Shown piece after piece: positions 54,656-63,405 of a DNA stretch of 64,000 nucleotides. The notes beneath the pieces are model-generated. The model saw nothing but the letters and a program-made list of their open reading frames with translations. It did no database searches and was not told the origin of the DNA. Position numbers and translations under genes: made by a program. Position 1 is the first letter of the stretch. Each line of letters begins with the position of its first letter. This stretch comes from Mycolicibacter sinensis (GTDB lineage Bacteria > Actinomycetota > Actinomycetes > Mycobacteriales > Mycobacteriaceae): positions 1-64,000 of the forward strand of contig NZ_LZIN01000083.1 in the NCBI RefSeq assembly GCF_001667375.1, written 5' to 3'.

Positions 54656-54966
54656 TGCTCGGTGCCGGGAGCTACGTCTCGCAGCCGCTTGGCGTTGTGG
54701 TCGTCCATGCGGGTGAAGGCCGTGGCGGCGGTGCGCACGTTCTCGGCGATGCCGGTGAGGTTCTGGTGGTGATCCCGCAGCGCGTCCCGGTGGCTGTCTT
54801 TGGCGGTGCCCAGCGCGGCGTGGAAGCTGTGGGCGGCGTCGAAGTCACCGAACATGCCGGTGCTCACCCCGGCCAGCCCGAGGCGCTGCGCACCGGTATT
54901 GGCGTGGCCACCGGCGTCGTCGGAGACGTCGGCCCCGGTGCGCAACGCGTGCGGGTTGACGTGCAT
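54652..54966 (-). CDS. DUF2563 family protein, WXG100-sized helical partner
   Basis: The protein has 104 residues: MHVNPHALRTGADVSDDAGG, GMFGDFDAAHSFHAALG and FTRMDDHNAKRLRDV match DUF2563, a mycobacterial family of small helical proteins. GGAAGG 8 nt upstream fixes the ATG at 54966; a longer frame to 55029 lacks support. Translationally coupled (GTGA) to the large downstream protein, the arrangement expected of a small ESX co-secreted partner or chaperone. Confidence 0.8.
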   Translation of the reverse strand: MHVNPHALRTGADVSDDAGGHANTGAQRLGLAGVSTGMFGDFDAAHSFHAALGTAKDSHRDALRDHHQNLTGIAENVRTAATAFTRMDDHNAKRLRDVAPGTEQ

Positions 54967-55045
54967 CGCCGGTACCTTCCGTCGGCCTGGTCCGAGGTCA
55001 AAGCGTACCGGCGGACGCAGCGACGTCAATTCACCTCGACGGCTG

Positions 55046-55960
55046 CTACACCAGCGGACGGCCAGTACGGATGCGTCGATCCAGATCCCACAGAATCAGG
55101 TTGAAGGGGAAGCTGCGGAGGAACTTGGGCAGCAGATTGTTGACTCCGCGGATCAGGCCCATCAACCGGTCGAACCGGCGTTGGCGCTGCGCATCCCACG
55201 GCAGCAGCATCTCGTCCCGGAAGCGCTGGGGCAGGAATCCGGTGGTGATCAGCAAGGCGAGCCGTTCGTTCGCCCGCTGCAGTGGCCCCGGCAGGGTCAA
55301 GCCGCGCATCCGGCTCGCGGCGATCGGCTCGAGGTAGGCGCGGACGGTGTCGTCGATGTGCACCTTGTCCAGTTGCTCCTGCCAGTACCGGTCGAAGGCG
55401 GCCCGGTCCGCCGGCCACATGTCCTCGGAAACCTGGAGCATGGTGGCCATGGCCTTGCCCTCGTTGTGGTAGTGGCGGTCGGCGTGCTCGTCGTCCATCT
55501 CACCGAGGAAGATGCGGTGGATATCGACGTTGCCCTTGTACAGGCAGGCGCCCACCCACAGCTGCAGATCGCGGTCGAAGGCGTTGTACTTCACCGGGCT
55601 GTCGTCGATCGAGCGAACCTGCCGGTGGACACTGTCCACCGCCGCCCGGAACGCGGCCTGCTGTTCGACGCTGCCCTGGGTGGCCACGACCAGATAGGTG
55701 AACGTGGTCCGGGCCCGCTTGATCGGGTGCAGGTCAACGCGCCCGCTTTCGACGCGGCTCTCCAGCACGCCATAACCCACCTCGGGACGCGCGAGTTGCA
55801 TGATCACGTTGGCCGGCCCGGCCAACAGGGCCACACCCATCATCATGTTGTCGGTGCAGGCGACCTGGGGTAGCAGCGAACGCCGGCGAGGTGTGGCGTG
55901 CGTACCTGTCGAATCGCTCACCGAACGCTCCACCAAGGGAATCGGCTCGCTGATCGTCAT
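55046..55960 (-). CDS. Oxygenase MpaB family protein (DUF2236)
   Basis: The protein has 304 residues. VACTDNMMMGVALLAGPANVIMQLARPEVGYGV, then RARTTFTYLVVATQG and VHRQVRSI, with His-containing HADRHYHNEGKAM. Related to fungal MpaB and rubber oxygenase Lcp, which carry heme b. Substrate unknown. Start ATG 55960 chosen because GAGGTG precedes it; the frame is open to 56026. Confidence 0.8.
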   Translation of the reverse strand: MTISEPIPLVERSVSDSTGTHATPRRRSLLPQVACTDNMMMGVALLAGPANVIMQLARPEVGYGVLESRVESGRVDLHPIKRARTTFTYLVVATQGSVEQQAAFRAAVDSVHRQVRSIDDSPVKYNAFDRDLQLWVGACLYKGNVDIHRIFLGEMDDEHADRHYHNEGKAMATMLQVSEDMWPADRAAFDRYWQEQLDKVHIDDTVRAYLEPIAASRMRGLTLPGPLQRANERLALLITTGFLPQRFRDEMLLPWDAQRQRRFDRLMGLIRGVNNLLPKFLRSFPFNLILWDLDRRIRTGRPLV

Positions 55961-56052
55961 GGCTGCACCTCGCAATTGTGAGAACGTCTGTTTCCTGATA
56001 TTGCCGAGTCGTGAGCGCGGTGTCAAATAGTTGAATGTCGACTACCGGAGCG

Positions 56053-56652
56053 TCAGCTACGTGGTTTGCGCTGCTTGCGCTTGATGCCCACGCCGCCCCA
56101 CAGCGAGAAGCCGCGGACCCGCACCGTGGGCGCGCCCGGGGTGCCGCGGCCGTCGACCTGCTGGTCGAAGCCGCCCATCACCCCGTGGCCCCGGATGTCG
56201 ACGTTGACTTCCGGCGGCAGCAGAATAGTCTGCCCGCCCATGATCGAGTAGGCGTTGATCTCGACGTCGGTCGCGGTGAAGTCGGCGTAGCGCAGATCGA
56301 TCACGCCGCCGCCCCACAGCGAGAAGGTGGTCAGCCGCCTGGGCACGTTCCACCGCCCGCGCCGCTCGAACGAACCCAAGATCGCCAGCAGCAGCGTGGA
56401 GGGAGCGGGATTGCAGTCGCCGCCGCGGTGCGGGCACACCGAGGAACCGGGAAGGTCGGCGCGCAGCCCGTCGAGCTCGTCGTAGGTCTGTGCCGCGTAA
56501 GCCTTGGCCAGCCGGTCCTCGTACTCACTCATCGGCAGTTGGCCCTGCGCAGCGGCATCGCCGAGCAGCTGCGCCAACTCGATCCGGTCGGCGTCCGCGG
56601 CACGCGATGACGTGTCGGGTGTGTCGTGGCGTCGGCTGGCTGAGTTCCTCAT
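56053..56652 (-). CDS. DUF1707 SHOCT-like and LiaF-type domain protein (Rv0966c-like)
   Basis: The protein has 199 residues. DUF1707 (about 20-72): ADADRIELAQLLGDAAAQGQL and MSEYEDRLAKAYAAQTYDELDGLRADLP. C-terminal beta-helix-like domain (about 105-195) with repeated SLWGGG, AYSIMGGQTILLPP, GFSLWGG units, as in LiaF/cell-wall-active antibiotic response proteins. The equivalent M. tuberculosis gene is followed by the csoR-ctpV copper locus, absent here. Confidence 0.88.
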   Translation of the reverse strand: MRNSASRRHDTPDTSSRAADADRIELAQLLGDAAAQGQLPMSEYEDRLAKAYAAQTYDELDGLRADLPGSSVCPHRGGDCNPAPSTLLLAILGSFERRGRWNVPRRLTTFSLWGGGVIDLRYADFTATDVEINAYSIMGGQTILLPPEVNVDIRGHGVMGGFDQQVDGRGTPGAPTVRVRGFSLWGGVGIKRKQRKPRS

Positions 56653-56707
56653 TGGCTAGACAGCCTACGACGAACCGCTATGCCGTACGCAAGGTTGTCC
56701 GAAGTGG

Positions 56708-57496
56708 CTACCCGGACCAGCTGGGTGGACGCTTCTGCAAAAAGGCCAGCATCCCTTCGCGGGCCTCGTCGGAGACGAACATCCGTGCCGAGGCCACACT
56801 GAGCCGCTCGGCGTCGCGGTCGAACCCGGCCAGCACTGCGGCGGTGGTCAGCGCCTTGGAGGCCGCCAGCCCCTGCGGGGAACCCCGCCGCAGATCGCTC
56901 ACCAGGCCGGCGACGGTGGCCTCGACATCCGCCGCGTTCTCCACGGCCAGCGTGATCAGTCCGATCGCGGCGGCTTCGGCCGCGCCGAACTTCTCCCCGG
57001 TCAGGTAGTAGCGGGCCGCGGCCCGCGGAGACAGCTTGGGCAGCAGGGTCAGCGAGATGATCGAGGGCGCCACGCCGATCCGGGCCTCGGTCAGCGCGAA
57101 GGTGCTGGCCGGTCCCGCGACCGCGATATCGCACGCGCCGATCATGCCCATCCCGCCGGCTCGCACGTGGCCGTCGACCGTGGCGATCACCGGCCGCGGG
57201 CACTCGACGATCGCCCGCAGCAACGCCGCCATTTCGCGGGCCCGGTCAGCGGCCAGGTCGCCGGGATCGCCGCTGGAGGCCTCACTGAGATCCGCGCCGG
57301 CGCAGAACGTGTTGCCGGTGTGGCCGAGCACCACCACCCGCACGTTCGGGTCCGCGGCGGCGTCGCGCAGGCCGGCATGCAGTTGGGCGACCAGCCGGCT
57401 CGACAGCGCGTTGCGGTTGTGCGGCGAATCCAGCGTCAGCCGGGCTGACCCGTCTCCGGTGTCCTCGGGCCCGGTGTAGGAGACCAGGGTGTCCAT
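56708..57496 (-). CDS. echA7: Enoyl-CoA hydratase/isomerase family protein (EchA7-like)
   Basis: The protein has 262 residues of crotonase fold: LDSPHNRNALSS, GNTFCAGADLSE (oxyanion), VDGHVRAGGMGMIGACD and ALTEARIGVAPSIISL with the catalytic Glu. In this operon it would hydrate the enoyl or glutaconyl-CoA made by carboxylase/dehydrogenase steps. ATG overlaps fadE12 stop by 4 nt. Confidence 0.9.
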   Translation of the reverse strand: MDTLVSYTGPEDTGDGSARLTLDSPHNRNALSSRLVAQLHAGLRDAAADPNVRVVVLGHTGNTFCAGADLSEASSGDPGDLAADRAREMAALLRAIVECPRPVIATVDGHVRAGGMGMIGACDIAVAGPASTFALTEARIGVAPSIISLTLLPKLSPRAAARYYLTGEKFGAAEAAAIGLITLAVENAADVEATVAGLVSDLRRGSPQGLAASKALTTAAVLAGFDRDAERLSVASARMFVSDEAREGMLAFLQKRPPSWSG

Positions 57497-58662
57497 CAGT
57501 ACGACCGGGGCAGGCCCAGCGACGTCTGCGCGACGAAGTTGAGGATCATCTCCCGGCTCACCGGCGCGATCCGGGCCAGCCGCGACACTGTCACCGCCGC
57601 GGCGATGCCGTACTCCTTGGTCAGGCCGTTGCCGCCCAGGGACTGCACCGCCTGGTCAACCGCCCGCGTCGAGGCCTCCCCGGCGGCGTACTTGGCCATG
57701 TTGGCCGCCTCGGCGGCGCCGAAGTCATCACCGACGTCATAGAGCGTCGCCGCCTTCTGCATCATCAGCTTGGCCAACTGTATCTCGATGTGGTTCTGCG
57801 CCAAGGGGTGCGACAGGCCCTGGTGCGACCCGATCGGGGTCTTCCAGACCTGCCGGGTGCTGACGTAGTCGACGGCCTTGCCGATCGCGAACCGGCCCAT
57901 GCCGACCGCGCTGGCCGCGCCCATGATGCGTTCGGGGTTGAGCCCGGCGAACAGCTGCGCGATCGCGGCGTCCTCCGAACCCACCAGCGCGTCGGCCGGC
58001 AGCCGCACATCGTCGAGGAACACCTGGAACTGACGCTCCGGGCTGATCAGCTCCATCTCGATCGGCGTGTAGCTCAGGCCGGCAGCGTCGGTGGGCACCA
58101 CGAACAGCGCCGGGCGCAGGTTGCCGGTCTTGGCGTCCTCGGTGCGGCCGACCACCAGCACCGCCTGGGCCTGGTCGACGCCGGAGATGAACGTCTTCTG
58201 CCCCTTGAGGATCCAGTCCGAGCCGTCCCGGCGCGCGGTGGTGGTGATCTTGTGCGAGTTCGATCCGGCGTCGGGTTCGGTGATGGCGAACGCCATGGTC
58301 AACGAGCCGTCGGCGATGCCGGGAATCCACCGCTTCTTCTGCTCGTCGGTGCCGAACTTGGAGATGATGGTGCCGTTGATGGCCGGCGACACCACCATCA
58401 TCAACAGGCCGCAGCCGTTGGCCGACATCTCTTCCATGACCAGCGACAGCTCGTACATCCCGGCGCCGCCGCCGCCGTACTCCTCGGGCAGGTTGACGCC
58501 GATGAAGCCGAGTTTGCCTGCCTCGTTCCACAATTCGTCGGTGTGCTGGCCGGCGCGGGCCTTCTCCAGGTAGTAGTCCTGGCCGTAGTTCGCGGTCATC
58601 GCCGCGACGGCCTCGCGCAGTGCGCGGCGTTCGTCGTTCTCGATGAAGCTGGTGTCGCTCAT
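57496..58662 (-). CDS. fadE12: Acyl-CoA dehydrogenase (FadE12-like)
   Basis: The protein has 388 residues: LPEEYGGGGAGMYELSLVMEEM, MAFAITEPDAGSNSHKITTTARRDG, QVFLDDVRLPADAL, VQSLGGNGLTKEYG. FAD-dependent alpha,beta-dehydrogenation of acyl-CoA. Overlaps accA2 stop (ATGA) and echA7 start. Confidence 0.93.
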   Translation of the reverse strand: MSDTSFIENDERRALREAVAAMTANYGQDYYLEKARAGQHTDELWNEAGKLGFIGVNLPEEYGGGGAGMYELSLVMEEMSANGCGLLMMVVSPAINGTIISKFGTDEQKKRWIPGIADGSLTMAFAITEPDAGSNSHKITTTARRDGSDWILKGQKTFISGVDQAQAVLVVGRTEDAKTGNLRPALFVVPTDAAGLSYTPIEMELISPERQFQVFLDDVRLPADALVGSEDAAIAQLFAGLNPERIMGAASAVGMGRFAIGKAVDYVSTRQVWKTPIGSHQGLSHPLAQNHIEIQLAKLMMQKAATLYDVGDDFGAAEAANMAKYAAGEASTRAVDQAVQSLGGNGLTKEYGIAAAVTVSRLARIAPVSREMILNFVAQTSLGLPRSY

Positions 58663-60656
58663 TGGTTGTCTCCTTCAGCGGGGGTGGGTGTTTCGGGTGC
58701 TTCGACACGGGCCAGGATCGCGCCGACCTCGACCTGGTCACCGGGTTTGACGTTGAGGTGGGTGAGTACCCCGTCGGCGGGTGCGCTGATGGTGTGCTCC
58801 ATCTTCATGGCTTCCAGCCAGATCAGCGGTTGTCCGGCGGTCACCGGGTCGCCGAGTTCGGCACCCAACCGGATCACGTTGCCGGGCATCGGCGCCAGCA
58901 GCGACCCCTGTTCGACCGCGGATTCGGGATCGGGGAATCGCGGCAACGCCACCAGGTGCACCGGACCAGCGGGGGAGTCGACGTAGATGTCCTGGAAAGC
59001 CGAGCCGTAACGGGCCACCGTAAAGGTGCGCGCCACCCCGGCCGCATCGGCCAGCACCACCTCGTGCGGGGTGCACGAGACCAGGCTGACGTCATCGTTG
59101 ATGACCAATCCGGTTCGGGTAAAACGGTATTCGACCCGGTGCTCGGTACCGTCATCATCGGCGTAGGTCTTGGTCTGGTATCCGGAAGCCAGATTGCGCC
59201 AGCCGCCGGGAACGGAGCCGAACGCCACTGCGGTGGCCCGGTTGTGCGCGGCGTCGGCCAGCGCGGCCGCGATTGCCGACGCCCGCACGGCCGCGGAGCC
59301 GGCCAGCGGCGCGGACAGCTCGGCCAGTCCGTGGGTCTCGAAGAACGCCGTGTCGGTGGCACCGTCGAGGAAAGCCGGGTGGCGTAACACGTTGACCAGC
59401 AGGTCGCGGTTGGTGCGCAGGCCGTGCAGCCGGGCGCGCGCCAGTGCGCCCGCCAGCACCGCCGCCGCCTGACGCCGGGTGGGCGCGTAGCTGATCACCT
59501 TCGCCAGCATCGGGTCGTAGTGAATGGACACCGTGGACCCGTCCTCGATGCCGGAATCCAGCCGCACCCCGGTGTGCCGGCACAGACCGTGGAACCGCGC
59601 GGCCACCCCCGGGATGTCGATGGCGTGCACCAGCCCGGCCTGCGGCTGCCAGCCGCGGGCCGGATCCTCGGCATACAGCCGCGCCTCGATCGAATGGCCC
59701 TGCGCGGCAGGCGGTTGCGGCTCGAGCCGGGCGCCGTCGGCCACCGCCAACTGCAGCTCGACCAGATCGCAGCCGGTGGTCTCCTCGGTCACGGGATGTT
59801 CGACCTGCAGCCGGGTGTTCATCTCCAGGAAATAGAACGCACCGTCCTCGTCGGCCAGGAACTCCACGGTGCCCGCGCCGGCGTAGCCGATCGCGTTCGC
59901 CGCCAGCCGGGCCGCCTCGAAGAGCTTGTCCCGCATCCCGGAGATGCGCTCCACCAGCGGGGAGGGGGCCTCTTCGATGACCTTCTGGTGGCGGCGCTGG
60001 ATCGAGCATTCCCGCTCGCCGACCGCCCACACCGTGCCGTGCGCATCGGCCATCACCTGAACCTCGATATGGCGCCCGGTGGGCAGGTAGCGCTCGCAGA
60101 ACACCGTCGGATCCCCGAACGCGGACTGGGCTTCCCGCTGGGCGGCCGCCACCTCGCCGGCCAGCGCCGACAACTCGCTGACCACCCGCATACCCCGGCC
60201 CCCGCCGCCGGCTGACGCCTTGACCAGCACCGGGAGTTGCGCGGTGGTGACGCCTGCCGGGTCGAGTTGTTCGAGCACCGGGACCCCGGCGGCGGCCATC
60301 AGCTTCTTGGCCTCGATCTTGGAGCCCATGGCGGTCACCGCGCCCACCGGCGGCCCGATCCAGGTCAGTCCGGCGGCCTGCACCGCGGCGGCGAATTCGG
60401 CGTTCTCGGAGAGGAATCCGTAGCCCGGGTGCACGGCGTCGGCACCGGCGGCCTGCGCCGCGGCGATGATCGCCTCCGCCGACAGGTAGCTGGTGGTCTC
60501 CGGCAGGCGCACCTTCTCGTCGGCCTCGGCGACGTGCGGCATGCCCGCGTCGGGATCGGTGTAGACCGCGACCGTGCCCAGGCCCAGCCGGCGGCAGGTG
60601 GTGAAGACCCGCCGGGCGATCTCGCCGCGGTTGGCCACCAGAACTTTGCTGATCAT
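58659..60656 (-). CDS. accA2: Acyl-CoA carboxylase, biotin carboxylase/BCCP subunit (AccA2-like)
   Basis: The protein has 665 residues. Biotin carboxylase (about 1-450): VLVANRGEIARRVF, KASAGGGGRGMRVV ATP loop, HPGYGFLSENAEF, FLEMNTRLQVEHPVTEE. BCCP (about 585-655) with biotinyl Lys618 in EAMKMEH. An open frame runs further upstream to 62552 but that is antisense-free read-through over accD2 and not protein-like; ATG 60656 starts MISKVLVANRGE. 8 nt after the accD2 stop. Confidence 0.95.
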   Translation of the reverse strand: MISKVLVANRGEIARRVFTTCRRLGLGTVAVYTDPDAGMPHVAEADEKVRLPETTSYLSAEAIIAAAQAAGADAVHPGYGFLSENAEFAAAVQAAGLTWIGPPVGAVTAMGSKIEAKKLMAAAGVPVLEQLDPAGVTTAQLPVLVKASAGGGGRGMRVVSELSALAGEVAAAQREAQSAFGDPTVFCERYLPTGRHIEVQVMADAHGTVWAVGERECSIQRRHQKVIEEAPSPLVERISGMRDKLFEAARLAANAIGYAGAGTVEFLADEDGAFYFLEMNTRLQVEHPVTEETTGCDLVELQLAVADGARLEPQPPAAQGHSIEARLYAEDPARGWQPQAGLVHAIDIPGVAARFHGLCRHTGVRLDSGIEDGSTVSIHYDPMLAKVISYAPTRRQAAAVLAGALARARLHGLRTNRDLLVNVLRHPAFLDGATDTAFFETHGLAELSAPLAGSAAVRASAIAAALADAAHNRATAVAFGSVPGGWRNLASGYQTKTYADDDGTEHRVEYRFTRTGLVINDDVSLVSCTPHEVVLADAAGVARTFTVARYGSAFQDIYVDSPAGPVHLVALPRFPDPESAVEQGSLLAPMPGNVIRLGAELGDPVTAGQPLIWLEAMKMEHTISAPADGVLTHLNVKPGDQVEVGAILARVEAPETPTPAEGDNQ

Positions 60657-60664
60657 GGGAGTCC

Positions 60665-62260
60665 TCACATCCGGAAGACGCCGAAGTTCGACGTCCCCTC
60701 GACCGGGCCATTGGCGATGGCGGACAAGCACATTCCCAGTACGGTGCGGGTGTCGCGTGGGTCGATCACCCCGTCGTCGTAGAGCCGGCCGGACAAGAAC
60801 ATCGGCAGCGACTCCGCCTCGATCTGGGCTTCGATGGCGGCCCGCAGCGCGGCGTCGGCTGCCTCGTCCACCTGCTGGCCGCGGGCTTCGGCGGCCGCGC
60901 GGCTCACGATCGAGATGACCCCGGCCAGCTGCGCCCCGCCCATCACCGCCGCTTTGGCCGACGGCCAGGCGAACAGGAATCGCGGATCGTAGGCCCGCCC
61001 GCACATGCCGTAGTGCCCGGCGCCGTAGGAGGCGCCGATCAGCAGCGAGATGTGCGGCACCGTGGAATTCGACACGGCGTTGATCATCATCGAGCCGTGC
61101 TTGATCATGCCGCCCTCTTCGTAGGCTTTGCCGACCATGTACCCGGTGGTGTTGTGCAGGAACAACAGTGGGGTGTTGGACCGGTTGGCCAGTTGAATGA
61201 ACTGGGTGGCCTTCTGGGATTCCTCGCTGAACAGCACGCCGCGCGCGTTGGCCAGGATGCCCACCGGGTAGCCGTGCAGCCGGGCCCAGCCGGTGATCAG
61301 CGACGAGCCGTACATCGCCTTGAACTCGTCGAACTCCGATCCGTCGACGATGCGGGCGATCACCTCCCGCGGGTCGAACGGGATCCGCAGGTCGGCGGGG
61401 ACGATGCCGATCAGCTCCTCGGTGTCGTATTTCGGCTCGACGACCGCGAGGGGTTTGGGGCCCTGCTTGACCCAGTTCAGCCGGGCCACGATCCGGCGGC
61501 CGATCCGCAGCGCGTCCAGTTCGTCGTTCGCGAAGTAGTCGCCCAGGCCCGAAGTGCGGGAGTGCATCTCGGCGCCGCCGAGGGATTCGTCGTCGGACTC
61601 CTCGCCGGTAGCCATCTTCACCAGCGGCGGGCCGGCGAGGAACACCTTCGAGCGCTCCTTGATCATCACCACGTGATCGGACATGCCGGGCACGTACGCA
61701 CCGCCCGCGGTGGAGTTGCCGAACACCAGCGCGATGGTCGGGATGCCGGCAGCCGAGAGCCGGGTCAGGTCGCGGAACATCTGACCGCCGGGAATGAAGA
61801 CTTCCTTCTGGGTGGGCAGGTCCGCTCCGCCGGACTCCACCAAAGAGATCACCGGCAACCGGTTCTCGAAGGCGATCTGGTTGGCCCGCAGGATCTTTCG
61901 CAGTGTCCACGGGTTGGACGTGCCGCCCTTGACCGTCGGGTCGTTGGCAACGATCATGCACTCCACGCCTTCGACCGCGCCGATCCCGGTGACCAGACTG
62001 GCCCCGACCTGGAAGTCGCTGCCCCACGCGGCCAGCGGACACAACTCCAGGAACGGGGAGTCGGCGTCGATCAGCGCCTCGATGCGCTCGCGCGCGGTGA
62101 GCTTGCCGCGGGCGTGGTGGCGTTCGACGTACTTGGGGCCGCCCCCGGCGAGCGCTTTGGCCAGCTCGGTGTCGAGTTCGGCGAGTTTGTCGGTCAGCGC
62201 TGCTGCTGCCTCGGTGAACGCGGGGGAGGTGGGGTCCAGGGTGGACTTCAGAGTTGTCAC
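60665..62260 (-). CDS. accD2: Acyl-CoA carboxylase, carboxyltransferase subunit (AccD2-like)
   Basis: The protein has 531 residues: HHARGKLTARERIEALID, IVANDPTVKGGTSNPWTLRKILRA, SGGADLPTQKEVFIPGG, GNSTAGGAYVPGMSDHVVM, LFLHNTTGYMVGKAYEEGG, SYGAGHYGMCGRAYDPRF. This is the MCC/GCC beta type (short-branched or geranyl-CoA carboxylases). GTG 62260 overlaps fadE13 stop by 4 nt. Confidence 0.95.
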   Translation of the reverse strand: MTTLKSTLDPTSPAFTEAAAALTDKLAELDTELAKALAGGGPKYVERHHARGKLTARERIEALIDADSPFLELCPLAAWGSDFQVGASLVTGIGAVEGVECMIVANDPTVKGGTSNPWTLRKILRANQIAFENRLPVISLVESGGADLPTQKEVFIPGGQMFRDLTRLSAAGIPTIALVFGNSTAGGAYVPGMSDHVVMIKERSKVFLAGPPLVKMATGEESDDESLGGAEMHSRTSGLGDYFANDELDALRIGRRIVARLNWVKQGPKPLAVVEPKYDTEELIGIVPADLRIPFDPREVIARIVDGSEFDEFKAMYGSSLITGWARLHGYPVGILANARGVLFSEESQKATQFIQLANRSNTPLLFLHNTTGYMVGKAYEEGGMIKHGSMMINAVSNSTVPHISLLIGASYGAGHYGMCGRAYDPRFLFAWPSAKAAVMGGAQLAGVISIVSRAAAEARGQQVDEAADAALRAAIEAQIEAESLPMFLSGRLYDDGVIDPRDTRTVLGMCLSAIANGPVEGTSNFGVFRM

Positions 62261-63405
62261 GCTTGGTATCCAAGGCTCTTGGCGGCCAGCGAGGTGAGGA
62301 TTTCGGTGGTTCCGCCGCCGATCCCGATGATCCGCATGTCCCGGTATTGGCGCTCCACCTCCGATTCGGCCATGTAGCCCATCCCGCCGAACAGCTGCAC
62401 GGCCTGGTTGGCCACCCACTCGCCGGCCTCCGCGGCGGTGTTCTTGGCGAAGCACACCTCGGCGATGAGGTTGTACTCCCCGGCCAGCTGCCGCTCGACG
62501 ACGTGGCGGGTGTAGACCCGGGCCACGTCGACGCGGCGGGCCATCTCCGCAAGGGTGTTCTGCACGGCCTGCCGGGAGATCAGCGGCCGGCCGAAGGTCT
62601 CCCGGTCCCGGCACCACGCCAGGGTCAGATCCAGGCAGCGCTGCGCGCTGGCGTAGGCCTGCGCGGCCAAACCGACGCGCTCGGAGACGAACGCCGCGGC
62701 GATCTGGGCGAAGCCGGTGTTCTCGGCGCCGACCAGGTTCGCCACCGGCACCCGCGCATCGACGTAGGACAGTTCGGCGGTGTCCGAGGACCGCCAACCC
62801 ATCTTGTCCAGCTTGCGGGTCACCTCAAAACCCGGCGTGCCGCGCTCGACCACCAGCAGTGACACCCCGGCCGCGCCCGGCCCGCCGGTGCGCACCGCGG
62901 TGACCACATAGTCGGCGCGCACCGCGGAGGTGATGAAGGTCTTGGACCCGTTGACCACATAGTGGTCACCGTCCAGGCGCGCGGTGGTGCGCAGGTGGCC
63001 GACGTCCGAGCCGCCACCGGGTTCGGTGATGGCCAGCGACCCGATCTTCTCCCCGGCCAGGGTGGGAGCGACGAACTCCTCGATCAGCCGGGTATCGCCC
63101 GAGGCGATCATGTGCGGCACCGCGATACCGCAGGTGAACAGCGAGGCGAACACCCCGCCGGGGGCCCCGGCCTGGTGCATCTCCTCGCAGATGACCAGCG
63201 CGTCGGCACCGTCGCCGCCAGCGCCGCCGACTTCCTCGGGGAAGCCGGCGCCCAGCAGTCCCGCCTCGGCGGCTTTGCGGTGCAGCTCGCGGGGCAACTC
63301 GCCGGTGCGTTCCCACTCATCGATGTTCGGTGCGATCTCGCGTTCGACGAAAGCGCGCACGGTCTTGCGCAACGCGTCACGCTCGGGGGAGGTCCAGATG
63401 CTCAC
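62257..63405 (-). CDS. fadE13: Acyl-CoA dehydrogenase (FadE13-like)
   Basis: The protein has 382 residues: GFPEEVGGAGGDGADALVICEEMHQAG, GSLAITEPGGGSDVGHLRTTARLDG, DKMGWRSSDTAELSYVDARVP, VQLFGGMGYMAESEVERQYRD. Similar to isovaleryl/citronellyl-CoA dehydrogenases. GTG 63405 overlaps the upstream stop by 4 nt; the frame is open further but the extension is not family-like. Confidence 0.93.
   Translation of the reverse strand: MSIWTSPERDALRKTVRAFVEREIAPNIDEWERTGELPRELHRKAAEAGLLGAGFPEEVGGAGGDGADALVICEEMHQAGAPGGVFASLFTCGIAVPHMIASGDTRLIEEFVAPTLAGEKIGSLAITEPGGGSDVGHLRTTARLDGDHYVVNGSKTFITSAVRADYVVTAVRTGGPGAAGVSLLVVERGTPGFEVTRKLDKMGWRSSDTAELSYVDARVPVANLVGAENTGFAQIAAAFVSERVGLAAQAYASAQRCLDLTLAWCRDRETFGRPLISRQAVQNTLAEMARRVDVARVYTRHVVERQLAGEYNLIAEVCFAKNTAAEAGEWVANQAVQLFGGMGYMAESEVERQYRDMRIIGIGGGTTEILTSLAAKSLGYQA

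Noticed and set aside
60657..62552. Continuation of the accA2 frame over accD2
   Set aside because: Arg/Pro/Gly-rich low-quality translation; accD2 in another frame is clearly the real gene.
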